Assembly: GCA_964352775.1 (NCBI GenBank)
Contig: CAYGTK010000223.1
Location: 1-6,260, forward strand
Direction: 5' to 3'
From: CAYGTK01 sp964352775
GTDB taxonomy: Bacteria; Bacteroidota; Bacteroidia; Chitinophagales; CAIOSU01
DNA length: 6,260 nucleotides
Part shown: positions 1-6,260 of the stretch, piece after piece
How the letters are laid out: each line of letters begins with the position of its first letter
Numbering within the stretch: the first letter of the stretch is position 1
Notes under the pieces: generated by a model
Seen by the model: the letters and a program-made list of their open reading frames with translations, nothing else
Database searches by the model: none
Told to the model about the DNA's origin: nothing
Program-made: the position numbers and the translations under genes

Positions 1-3000
1 TATATGCATTTGTGCTGGGCCTGCTGGGATTGGGCCTGTACTATTCACAGCGTGGTGGTACTGCTTTGCCTGAAGGGAAGCTAGAAAAGTACGCCACAAA
101 AGTAGAGAATAAGCTCAATGCCCTTCGGGAAGATGCTAATAGCTACATAAGTGATGCTGCCTTGCTAGATTCTTTGGTAGAAAATGGTTTTCGATCGGAA
201 GCTGCTTTGCAATTGATCGGTAAGCCCTTCCATGTTTATCTATTCAAAAAGGGAGAGCTACAATATTGGTCGAATAACAATGTAGTGCCCTCTTCCTATT
301 TGGTAAATGCCTTATCTACGGGAGATGACCTGATAAAGCTGCAAGATGGTTATTACTATGTGCTAAAGCGTCAACATAACACCCGTACAGAAGTGTTTGA
401 CGTAATGGCGCTGATACCCATTTACGAAGACCGACAGATACAGAACAATTACTTATCCAATGGATTTGCATCGTTCTATAAGCTGCCATCCTATGTAGAT
501 CTTAGTTTAATAAAGCGCGAGGTGTCTGCTCCAGTAGTAATGAACGGCAACACCACACTATACCTTAAGTGGAATGAAGAAGTGTTCCGCAGTAAAGCAC
601 CACTTGGGCCTGTCCTGTGGAGTTGGATAATAGGTTTCTTAGCCTTAGTAATGTCCTTGTTCTTTCTTTCTAAATACCTTGCTACTATAGGCAAGAGTTG
701 GGAAGGCTTGCTATCGCTATTTGTTGGTTTATTCTTGCTAAGGTGGCTCACTTTTGAATTGGGCTATCCGGCTTATATAGCACAATTGGAGCTGTTTAGC
801 CCCCAACTATATGCATCCTCTAACATCAACACCTCACTAGGCGATCTGTTGATCAATATTTTATTGGTGTTCTGGTGCTGTATGTATTTCTTTAGAAAGG
901 TGACTTCCCTTAACTCTAAGCCATCATCTGTGGTGCAGGCTATGGCAGTTACCTTTCTTACCTACATCACCTTATTACTTGCTGTATTTTTTATCAGCGA
1001 TAGATTTAAGAGCCTAATTCTAGATGCTAGTTTCTCCTTAGATCTAAATAATCTATTTGCCCTATCCGCCTATAGTGCTATTGGGGTAATTTGCTTCGCT
1101 ATCATCTTCTTGAGCTTCTTATTGGTCAGCTTTCGTTTGCTCGACCTAATTAAACATTTCCAATTACCAAGGTCTAATCGTATCTACTTGCTAATAGCTG
1201 GCGTAACCTTTTTCCTAATCGTACTTTACCTGTTGGATTATGGTTGGATGGAATGGTTCAGCGCCTTATGGGGCATGCTGATGATACTGTTTCTAAAACG
1301 CTTACTCCGCAACGAAGAAGGCTTGACCAGTATTACTACCCTTATAACTGTGCTGATGTTCACAGGCTTGTTCACTTCCCTACACATCTACCAATACGAT
1401 CAGGAGAAGGAGCTACGGATAAAAGAAGCTTATGCTAGAAAACTAAGTAAAGAACGCGACCAGATAGCCGAGTACTTGTTTCAGGATATTGAGAAACGAA
1501 TTGCTAAAGACCAATTTCTAGTCAATTATTTCTTGAAACCCTTCATTTCTACCCAAGAGATAATTGAACGGGTGAATGTGAAGTATTTCCGTGGTTACTT
1601 TAATAAGTACGATCTCAATGTATTTGCCCTTAATAAAGAGGGGGAATTGATAGAACCAGGTAATGAACGCTTCATCAAGCTATTGAATGATGAACTGATA
1701 CAAGTGGCTGAACGTACGGAGGCCGACCAGCTCTTTTACGTACCACGCCCATTAGGTAAGTATACATACATCGGTAGTATTCCTGTGCTATATAAGCAGA
1801 AGTATTTGGGTACACTTACACTAGAACTAAATCCCAAAACCTACACCAATACAAATCTTTACCCCGAGCTATTGCTGGAGGAGAAGATAAAACCTGGCTA
1901 CGAGTCAGTTAAATACGATCATGCCGTTTATGTAGATGGCTCGTTGGTAAGTAGCGAGGGCAGCTACCCCTACGATAGCAAGAATACTTTTGGCAATGCA
2001 GAGGAAGATGAACTGCGTTACTTCTCTGAGAATGGCTTCATGCATTTCCTTTATCCTGCAGGTAATGGTAAAATGGTCATCATCTCCTCCAAAGCTAATA
2101 ACTGGATACAGCCAGTTTCTTTGTTTTCCTATTTGTTCTGTTCATTCTTGGTGCTGGCCTTTATTGGTATTCTATTCGTGCTGTTGTTTCGTGCCATTCA
2201 AGATAGATTCATTATTCGTGATCGTTTCAATCTTCGGTTCCGCGAGAAGATACAATTGGCAATGATATGCATGATAGTAGTATCGCTTTTGGTAATTGGT
2301 ATAGTCACTATATTCCAGTTGACCCGCCAGTACGATAATTACCATACAGAGCGGCTGTTCCGTAAAGAGCGCGCCATTCGTTCTTCTATTGAATACATCA
2401 TTAACGATAACCGCCAGTTCTTAGAACGTAGGAATTTCCGAAACCCTAAATGGCAGCAGGCAGGCGTAGTGATAGATATTACAGCATTATCTGACATCCA
2501 CTCGATGGACATAAATTTATACGACCTAAATGGTGAATTGATCAATACCTCGCAGCCAGATATGTTTGAGCGATCGTTATTATCTAAACGGCTCGATCCT
2601 TATGCCTACAGACAATTAAAAGAGTTTGATAAACTTCAGGTAGTGCAGAATGAGCGCATTGGTAGCTTAGAGTACCTGAGTATATATGTGCCGATATTTA
2701 GCAATACAGGCGAGCTATTGGCCTTCCTCAATCTTCCCTACTTCGCAAGAGAGAAGGAATTGAATGCAGAGATATCGAGCTTTTTAGTGGCTTTGATAAA
2801 TGTGTATGTATTCTTGCTGGTGTTGGGTGGTTTCTTGGCTTACTTCTTATCTGATAGCATTACCTCTTCGCTGAAAGCCATTAGTGATAAACTTAAAGAC
2901 GTCCACCTAACTAGTAAGAACGAACCGCTGTATTGGCAAGGCGATGATGAAATCGGTGACTTAGTACAACAGTATAATAAGATGATAAGTGAGTTGGAAG

Positions 3001-3704
3001 ATAGTGCCAAACTACTAGCTCGATCGGAACGGGAAAGTGCCTGGCGCGAAATGGCCAAGCAGATAGCCCATGAGATAAAGAACCCACTTACACCAATGAA
3101 ATTGAGCATACAGCATCTACAACGTGCTATGCGCGATGAGCGGCCAGATGCTCTGCAAATGGCCGATAGGGTAGCGGCCACCTTGGTAGAGCAGATTGAC
3201 AACTTAACCCACATCGCTAACGAGTTCTCTTCCTTTGCTACCATGCCTAGGGCTAATTTTGATAAAGTAGAGTTGAGCGACTTGGTGAAAAAGGTAGTTA
3301 CCCTGTTCAGTAAAGAAGCTGATGAGCCAATTAAGCTAGATAATACTGTAGGCGAATGCTATGTTCATGCTGATAGGAACCAACTGATGCAAGCCTTCAA
3401 TAATTTGGTGAAGAATGCCATACAGGCAGTGCCCGATGATAGAACAGGCGATATAAAAGTAACTGTGACCCGCGAGGGTAGTAACTTGAAAGTATTGATA
3501 ACAGACAACGGCGTTGGTATTGATGAAGAACAAGCTAAAAAGGTGTTTGTACCAAACTTCACCACAAAAGGATCAGGTACGGGACTAGGTTTGGCCATTA
3601 CCAAGCAGATAATTGAGAATGCCCGTGGGGAGGTTTCGTTTACTAGCGAGGTGAACGTTGGGACTACCTTTGTTGTTGAATTACCAGAATACAACGACCT
3701 ATGA
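1..3704 (+). CDS. Large multi-sensor transmembrane histidine kinase, NtrY-like core (5' end cut by window)
   Basis: Membrane sensor kinase that should autophosphorylate on a histidine and pass the phosphate to a response regulator. The frame is open to the left edge (codons from base 3), and a hydrophobic helix is already under way there, so the GTG at 12 is probably not the real start. Numbering from that GTG gives 1,230 residues. Visible parts: end of a first membrane helix (1-10); extracytoplasmic domain (about 11-200); eight hydrophobic helices (about 201-458); second extracytoplasmic domain (about 459-702); helices at about 703-727 and 747-770; third extracytoplasmic domain (about 771-920); helix 921-946; HAMP-like linker with DEIG at 979-982; HisKA with H1020 in IAHEIKNPLTP; HATPase with N1131/N1135, DNGVGI (1165-1170), and GTGLGL (1189-1194). 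The H-box resembles NtrY. All kinase motifs are intact. The three outer domains look PAS/Cache-like by pattern only, and the ligand is unknown. Its TGA overlaps the next gene's ATG. Confidence 0.5.
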   Translation, partial: YAFVLGLLGLGLYYSQRGGTALPEGKLEKYATKVENKLNALREDANSYISDAALLDSLVENGFRSEAALQLIGKPFHVYLFKKGELQYWSNNNVVPSSYLVNALSTGDDLIKLQDGYYYVLKRQHNTRTEVFDVMALIPIYEDRQIQNNYLSNGFASFYKLPSYVDLSLIKREVSAPVVMNGNTTLYLKWNEEVFRSKAPLGPVLWSWIIGFLALVMSLFFLSKYLATIGKSWEGLLSLFVGLFLLRWLTFELGYPAYIAQLELFSPQLYASSNINTSLGDLLINILLVFWCCMYFFRKVTSLNSKPSSVVQAMAVTFLTYITLLLAVFFISDRFKSLILDASFSLDLNNLFALSAYSAIGVICFAIIFLSFLLVSFRLLDLIKHFQLPRSNRIYLLIAGVTFFLIVLYLLDYGWMEWFSALWGMLMILFLKRLLRNEEGLTSITTLITVLMFTGLFTSLHIYQYDQEKELRIKEAYARKLSKERDQIAEYLFQDIEKRIAKDQFLVNYFLKPFISTQEIIERVNVKYFRGYFNKYDLNVFALNKEGELIEPGNERFIKLLNDELIQVAERTEADQLFYVPRPLGKYTYIGSIPVLYKQKYLGTLTLELNPKTYTNTNLYPELLLEEKIKPGYESVKYDHAVYVDGSLVSSEGSYPYDSKNTFGNAEEDELRYFSENGFMHFLYPAGNGKMVIISSKANNWIQPVSLFSYLFCSFLVLAFIGILFVLLFRAIQDRFIIRDRFNLRFREKIQLAMICMIVVSLLVIGIVTIFQLTRQYDNYHTERLFRKERAIRSSIEYIINDNRQFLERRNFRNPKWQQAGVVIDITALSDIHSMDINLYDLNGELINTSQPDMFERSLLSKRLDPYAYRQLKEFDKLQVVQNERIGSLEYLSIYVPIFSNTGELLAFLNLPYFAREKELNAEISSFLVALINVYVFLLVLGGFLAYFLSDSITSSLKAISDKLKDVHLTSKNEPLYWQGDDEIGDLVQQYNKMISELEDSAKLLARSERESAWREMAKQIAHEIKNPLTPMKLSIQHLQRAMRDERPDALQMADRVAATLVEQIDNLTHIANEFSSFATMPRANFDKVELSDLVKKVVTLFSKEADEPIKLDNTVGECYVHADRNQLMQAFNNLVKNAIQAVPDDRTGDIKVTVTREGSNLKVLITDNGVGIDEEQAKKVFVPNFTTKGSGTGLGLAITKQIIENARGEVSFTSEVNVGTTFVVELPEYNDL
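3701..3704 (+). other. ATGA stop/start overlap between the two kinase genes
   Basis: The ATG of the small kinase and the TGA of the large kinase share bases 3701-3704. Such overlaps usually mean that ribosomes finishing the first gene restart on the second, which would tie the amounts of the two kinases together. No Shine-Dalgarno sequence precedes the ATG. Confidence 0.5.
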
Positions 3705-4753
3705 AAAAGAGCCGTACTTCTTTAGTCTTCTTCATGGTGGCATTTTACATTTTTGCCTCGTATTTATGGTGGGCTTTTTTGTTGATACAGAAGAACGACC
3801 TACTTTTAGAACAAACCTTGCTTAACTACCAACTGGAATACAACATAGCTAACGACTTACCAAAAGGAGACAAGTCTTACCTGACCACGGCAGACTACGG
3901 TGAAATGATAAAAAAGCATGAAAGTCAGAAATGGATGGTATTTGGCGAGGGCTTTGTGTTTCTCTTCTTGATATTAGCGGGTACTATGCAATTGTACCGA
4001 AGCTTCTCTCGCGAAATGGCCTTGGCCAGGCAACAGAATAACTTTCTTCTTTCCATTACACACGAACTGAAATCGCCCTTAGCCTCTATTCGTCTATCCA
4101 TTCAGACCTTACTGATGCGGCTGAACTTGGAGGATAAATTTCAGCGGTTGTTAAATAACTCACTGGACGATACTGATAGATTGGCTGCTTTGGTCGATAA
4201 CATTCTGTTTGCTGCTAAAATGGAGAACAGTACGTACTCCTTCTCTTTAGAGTCCGTCAATTTGAGTGATCTAGTAGAAAAGCAAGCAGCTAGAATACAG
4301 CAACTAGCTAAGGACACACACAATATAAGTACCGATATTCAACCGAATGTAATGGTTAAAGCAGACAAGATAGCCATGAGTTCTGCCATTATAAATTTGC
4401 TAGAAAATGCAGTGAAGTATTCACCCGAAAGCACCACCATTGCTGTAAAATTGAACACCAAGGGTAAGCAAAGTCTACTACAAATAGCCGACCAAGGACC
4501 AGGAGTTCAAGAAGGGGAAAAGCTTAATATTTTCGACAAGTTCTACCGAGTAGGAAATGAAGAAACACGATCGGCAAAGGGTACGGGTTTAGGGCTCTTT
4601 ATTGTCAAAAGTGTGTCAGAAGGTCACCTTGGTAAGGTATATGTTAGTGATAATGAGCCTGTAGGGTCTATATTTACGATATTGCTGCCCTTAGATATAA
4701 GTGTGGTTCAACCTCAAAACCAACAATTTGAAACCGAGAGTACTGTTAGTTGA
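3701..4753 (+). CDS. Small two-helix sensor histidine kinase (HisKA/HATPase), no HAMP domain
   Basis: Inner-membrane histidine kinase of 350 residues, the likely direct partner of the OmpR-type regulator that follows. Membrane helices lie at about 7-29 and 79-99 and enclose a short extracytoplasmic loop of about 50 residues (30-78), too small for a full PAS or Cache domain. No HAMP domain is seen: the second helix runs through a short linker (100-112) straight into the HisKA helix with H121 in THELKSPLASI. The ATPase domain has N232 and N236 (N box), DQGPG (264-268), FDKF (278-281) and GTGLGL (294-299), so it should be active. The residue four after the histidine is Ser rather than the Thr/Asn usual in bifunctional kinase-phosphatases. 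The ATG start is well supported by the 4 bp overlap with the upstream kinase and by the lysine-rich start before the first helix. The last codons are shared with the regulator gene in another frame. It resembles RprX-type kinases only in general terms, so no symbol is given. Confidence 0.5.
   Translation: MKKSRTSLVFFMVAFYIFASYLWWAFLLIQKNDLLLEQTLLNYQLEYNIANDLPKGDKSYLTTADYGEMIKKHESQKWMVFGEGFVFLFLILAGTMQLYRSFSREMALARQQNNFLLSITHELKSPLASIRLSIQTLLMRLNLEDKFQRLLNNSLDDTDRLAALVDNILFAAKMENSTYSFSLESVNLSDLVEKQAARIQQLAKDTHNISTDIQPNVMVKADKIAMSSAIINLLENAVKYSPESTTIAVKLNTKGKQSLLQIADQGPGVQEGEKLNIFDKFYRVGNEETRSAKGTGLGLFIVKSVSEGHLGKVYVSDNEPVGSIFTILLPLDISVVQPQNQQFETESTVS
4701..4753 (+). other. Overlap of kinase end and regulator start, non-ATG start region
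   Basis: The end of the small kinase gene is read in a second frame as the start of the regulator. Both possible regulator starts, GTG 4701 and TTG 4728, lie inside it, and no ATG is available in frame. Neither has a Shine-Dalgarno sequence. An A-rich stretch just before the TTG (4714-4727) fits the A-rich start contexts favoured in Bacteroidota. The overlap should couple regulator synthesis to kinase translation. Confidence 0.5.
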
Positions 4754-5423
4754 AGACGAAGCCAACATAAGGGAAGCTGTAAAGATGAACCTGGAATTGG
4801 AAGACTACGAAGTAGTTTCCACTGCCGATGGCGACAAAGTATTAGACATATTTAGAAATCAACGCTTTAATTTGGTGATACTTGATGTGATGCTACCTGG
4901 TATGGATGGCTTCACCATTTGCGAACATATTCGCTTAGAAGACCAGCAAACACCCATTTTATTCTTAACTGCTAAGGGTGACAGCGTAGATAAGATAAAG
5001 GGATTGAAAATTGGCGCAGACGACTACTTAGCCAAACCATTCAACCTAGAGGAACTGATGCTTCGTACCAAAGTACTCGTAAAGCACTCTTTAAAAGGAA
5101 GTGATGATGATGTTGAGCTTCACACTTATGATTTTGGAGCTAACAAAATTGACCTGCCCAATTATGCGGCTACTACTTATAAGGGGGAAGATATTAAGTT
5201 GACCAAGAAAGAGGCGATGCTTCTAAAGCTATTAATTGACCGACAAGGGGAAGTGGTTTCGCGTCAGCAGATACTTCAATACGTATGGGGATATGATGTC
5301 TTTCCTTCTACTCGAACAATAGATAATTTCATCCTTGCCTTTAGAAAGTACTTTGAAGAAGACCCTCGTTCGCCCAAGTTTTTCTTGTCCATACGAGGCG
5401 TTGGGTACAAGTTTGAGGGCTAA
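4728..5423 (+). CDS. OmpR/PhoB-family response regulator (REC plus winged helix)
   Basis: Cytoplasmic DNA-binding response regulator, presumably phosphorylated by the kinase encoded just upstream. There is no ATG near the start. Candidates are TTG at 4728 (231 residues, beginning MKPRVLLVEDE) and GTG at 4701 (240 residues). I prefer TTG because it places the protein start directly at the REC domain and gives usual family length and numbering. On that numbering the acidic pair is E9/D10, the phosphoacceptor is D53 in LVILDVMLPG, the switch Thr is T81 and the conserved Lys is K103 in AKPF. The winged-helix effector domain spans about 132-231, with LTKKEAMLL (158-166), the recognition-helix region STRTIDNFILAFRKYFE (194-210) and the wing IRGVGYKF (222-229). 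All key residues are present. It overlaps the kinase gene by 26 bp (TTG) or 53 bp (GTG), which points to translational coupling. The target genes cannot be inferred. Confidence 0.5.
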   Translation: MKPRVLLVEDEANIREAVKMNLELEDYEVVSTADGDKVLDIFRNQRFNLVILDVMLPGMDGFTICEHIRLEDQQTPILFLTAKGDSVDKIKGLKIGADDYLAKPFNLEELMLRTKVLVKHSLKGSDDDVELHTYDFGANKIDLPNYAATTYKGEDIKLTKKEAMLLKLLIDRQGEVVSRQQILQYVWGYDVFPSTRTIDNFILAFRKYFEEDPRSPKFFLSIRGVGYKFEG

Positions 5424-5437
5424 TTTCAGTAATTAGC
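5419..5437. terminator. Inverted repeat at convergent stop codons, possible weak bidirectional terminator
   Basis: GCTAATT (5419-5425) and AATTAGC (5431-5437) form a perfect 7 bp stem with a 5-base loop. The structure contains the regulator's TAA (5421-5423) and folK's TGA (5428-5426). The stem is AT-rich, and no T-tract follows directly on either strand: the nearest on the plus strand is six T at 5451-5456, 13 bases later. As an intrinsic terminator it is therefore weak. Its place between two convergent genes is the main argument for it, and chance is possible. Confidence 0.5.
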
Positions 5438-5932
5438 GAACAACTCCAGCTTTTTTACGTCTAGATCATCTTTACATTCGTCTAATAGTTCAGCCATGGT
5501 TTGCTGCGTTATAGTGTGCTTTAAGGTGGGGTTAAGTTCCACCAATGGTATCAACACAAAGCGCCGTTCTTGAATTTTGGGGTGCGGTATTTGTAGGCTA
5601 TCACTTTCGTGAATGTGCTCCCCATAGAACAGAATGTCAACATCCATTATGCGAGGTCCCCACTTGTAAGAATCCTTTCTACCAACGAGCTTCTCCACTT
5701 CTTTTGCTTGCTGTAAAAGGATTTCAGGCTCAAGGCTGGTGTTCACGATAACCACCTGATTTAAATAATCAGGTTGATCTTCTACTCCCCAAGCGGCAGT
5801 AGTGTATATACTGGATGTATCTTCAATAGACCCGATCTTTTCTTCTATGTAGCTCTTCGCTTTTACAAGATTGACCGTTCTGTTTCCCAAATTACAGCCC
5901 AATAAAAGGTAGGCTTTAATAGTTTCTTTCAT
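5426..5932 (-). CDS. folK: 2-amino-4-hydroxy-6-hydroxymethyldihydropteridine pyrophosphokinase (HPPK)
   Basis: Cytoplasmic enzyme of folate biosynthesis that transfers pyrophosphate from ATP to 6-hydroxymethyl-7,8-dihydropterin, making the substrate of dihydropteroate synthase. The 168-residue protein matches the family's usual length of about 160-170. Visible hallmarks: the N-terminal strand and turn AYLLLGCNLGNR (7-18); the signature WGPRIMDVDILFYG (91-104), whose D97 and D99 correspond to the Mg-binding aspartates and R94 to the catalytic arginine; and IPHPKIQERRFVLIPL (115-130), carrying the conserved His-Pro and an Arg. An upstream in-frame ATG at 5986 would add 18 residues, but these are not family-like and they run through the predicted promoter, so ATG at 5932 is chosen. 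The gene stands alone on this strand, tail to tail with the response regulator (2 bp between stops) and head to head with sppA. No sign of damage. Confidence 0.5.
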   Translation of the reverse strand: MKETIKAYLLLGCNLGNRTVNLVKAKSYIEEKIGSIEDTSSIYTTAAWGVEDQPDYLNQVVIVNTSLEPEILLQQAKEVEKLVGRKDSYKWGPRIMDVDILFYGEHIHESDSLQIPHPKIQERRFVLIPLVELNPTLKHTITQQTMAELLDECKDDLDVKKLELFANY

Positions 5933-5942
5933 AGTGCTAGGC

Positions 5943-5973
5943 TTTAGCGGCTGCTCCAAATATATTAACTTTG
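5943..5973 (+). promoter_or_regulatory. sppA: Predicted Bacteroidota-type promoter for sppA
   Basis: A perfect match to the -7 consensus TAnnTTTG (TAACTTTG) lies at 5966-5973. An imperfect -33 element, TTTA instead of TTTG, lies at 5943-5946, with 19 bp between them. Transcription would begin near 5980, leaving a leader of about 28 nt before the sppA ATG. Chance matches to TAnnTTTG occur a few times per window of this composition, but this one sits at the right place and orientation in the only sizeable intergenic gap. It is a motif call with no experimental support. Confidence 0.5.
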
Positions 5974-5989
5974 TAGAGTACATCACAAA
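5957..5989 (-). promoter_or_regulatory. folK: Predicted Bacteroidota-type promoter for folK
   Basis: Read on the minus strand, TTTG (5989-5986) is followed after 21 bp by TATATTTG (5964-5957). Both elements match the phylum's TTTG / TAnnTTTG consensus, and the spacing is within the usual range. Transcription would begin near 5950, about 18 nt before the ATG at 5932. The -33 element covers the alternative upstream ATG at 5986, which argues against that start. The -7 element is separated by one base from the sppA -7 element on the other strand. Confidence 0.5.
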
Positions 5990-6007
5990 TATTTAACATT
6001 ATAATAT

Positions 6008-6260
6008 ATGCGTAATTTTTTAGTATCGTTTTTTGGGTCTTGCTTAGGGGTAGCCATTGGTTTATTCCTTTTGATATTTGTTGGAATATCTTCATTAGCA
6101 GGGTTGAGTAATAAGAAGGAAGTAAAAGTGGAGCCTAATTCCATTTTATACTTAGACTTGAATTATCAAATACCAGAGCAGTCAAAGTCAGACTTCTTGA
6201 GCAGCTTTGATCTATCAGCTCTTGAGCAGAGTACTACAATTGGTTTGAACGATCTTATTA
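6008..6260 (+). CDS. sppA: Signal peptide peptidase SppA, 67K type, N-terminal fragment (cut by window edge)
   Basis: First 84 codons of a membrane-anchored serine protease that cleaves leftover signal peptides in the membrane. The ATG at 6008 opens a frame with no stop to the right edge. An uncleaved membrane anchor lies at about residues 4-32, preceded by a short start with one Arg. The stretch EPNSILYLDLNYQIPEQ (42-58) matches the first beta strand after the anchor in Bacteroidota SppA proteins (pattern PNSxLxLDL), and IGLNDLI (78-84) matches the usual GLNDI segment that follows. The catalytic Lys/Ser domains lie outside the window, so integrity cannot be judged. The identification rests on family memory of this N-terminal pattern. 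The leader is AT-rich with no Shine-Dalgarno sequence, as usual in this phylum. The predicted promoter lies in the 75 bp gap to folK. Confidence 0.5.
   Translation, partial: MRNFLVSFFGSCLGVAIGLFLLIFVGISSLAGLSNKKEVKVEPNSILYLDLNYQIPEQSKSDFLSSFDLSALEQSTTIGLNDLI

Noticed and set aside
4..12. ATG at 4 or GTG at 12 as the real start of the large kinase
   Set aside because: The ATG at 4 is out of frame. The frame of the GTG is open to the window edge and enters in the middle of a hydrophobic helix, so the gene most likely begins upstream.
3639..3672. TACCTTTG at 3665-3672 with TTTA 22 bp upstream, a possible internal promoter before the small kinase
   Set aside because: It matches TAnnTTTG exactly, but a handful of such matches are expected by chance across both strands of the window. 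This one lies in conserved coding sequence, and the ATGA overlap already explains expression.
2840..3694. Long antisense open frames over the kinase core (2840-3244 and 3365-3694, minus strand), and smaller ones elsewhere such as 491-751 (-) and 5545-5751 (+)
   Set aside because: They lie opposite or within well-supported genes, have low-complexity or shadow-like composition, and show no recognisable motif.
190..4575. Four CGATCG hexamers (near 192, 2571, 3021 and 4568)
   Set aside because: Slightly more than expected for this base composition, but the number is small, the flanks differ and the spacing is irregular.
5933..5986. An 18-residue N-terminal extension of folK from the ATG at 5986
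   Set aside because: The extra residues do not look like the family's N-terminus, and the segment overlaps the predicted folK promoter, including its -33 element.
1..6260. Mobile element, CRISPR, toxin-antitoxin or defence system, RNA gene
   Set aside because: No repeats, transposase or integrase motifs, spacer-like arrays, or tRNA/rRNA-like sequence were seen. The gaps between genes are too short to hide one.

Overview
The window looks like an ordinary chromosomal segment of a member of the Bacteroidota, with a moderately AT-rich base composition. The main reasons are promoter motifs of the TTTG / TAnnTTTG type, the absence of Shine-Dalgarno sequences before the starts, two-component proteins typical of the phylum, and a folK gene divergent from a 67K-type sppA. 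The genus cannot be named from the sequence. Nearly all of the window is coding. I see no mobile element, CRISPR array, tRNA or rRNA gene, or prophage.

Layout: (1) From the left edge to 3704 (+) is the 3'-terminal 1,233 codons of a very large membrane sensor histidine kinase with an NtrY-like catalytic core. Its 5' end lies outside the window. (2) From 3701 to 4753 (+) is a second, small histidine kinase of 350 residues with two membrane segments. It overlaps gene 1 by an ATGA. (3) From about 4728 (or 4701) to 5423 (+) is an OmpR/PhoB-family response regulator that starts inside the second kinase gene at a non-ATG codon. (4) From 5932 to 5426 (-) is folK, which converges on the regulator with only 2 bp between the stop codons. 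(5) From 6008 to the right edge (+) is the first 84 codons of sppA, signal peptide peptidase. It is divergent from folK across a 75 bp gap that appears to hold two back-to-back promoters.

How the genes work together: genes 1 to 3 overlap end to start and so form one translationally coupled signalling unit with two kinases and one DNA-binding regulator. The small kinase is the natural partner of the OmpR-type regulator by family. The large kinase belongs by its core to a family that usually pairs with NtrC-type regulators, so its role in this unit is open: a second input to the same regulator, or signalling to a partner elsewhere. The signals sensed cannot be read from the sequence. folK (folate biosynthesis) and sppA (membrane proteolysis) are housekeeping genes with no evident functional link to the sensors.

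The most interesting items are the inferred 12-helix, three-sensor architecture of the large kinase, the two-kinase/one-regulator overlapping operon, and the compact divergent promoter between folK and sppA. None is clear evidence of a wholly new system.
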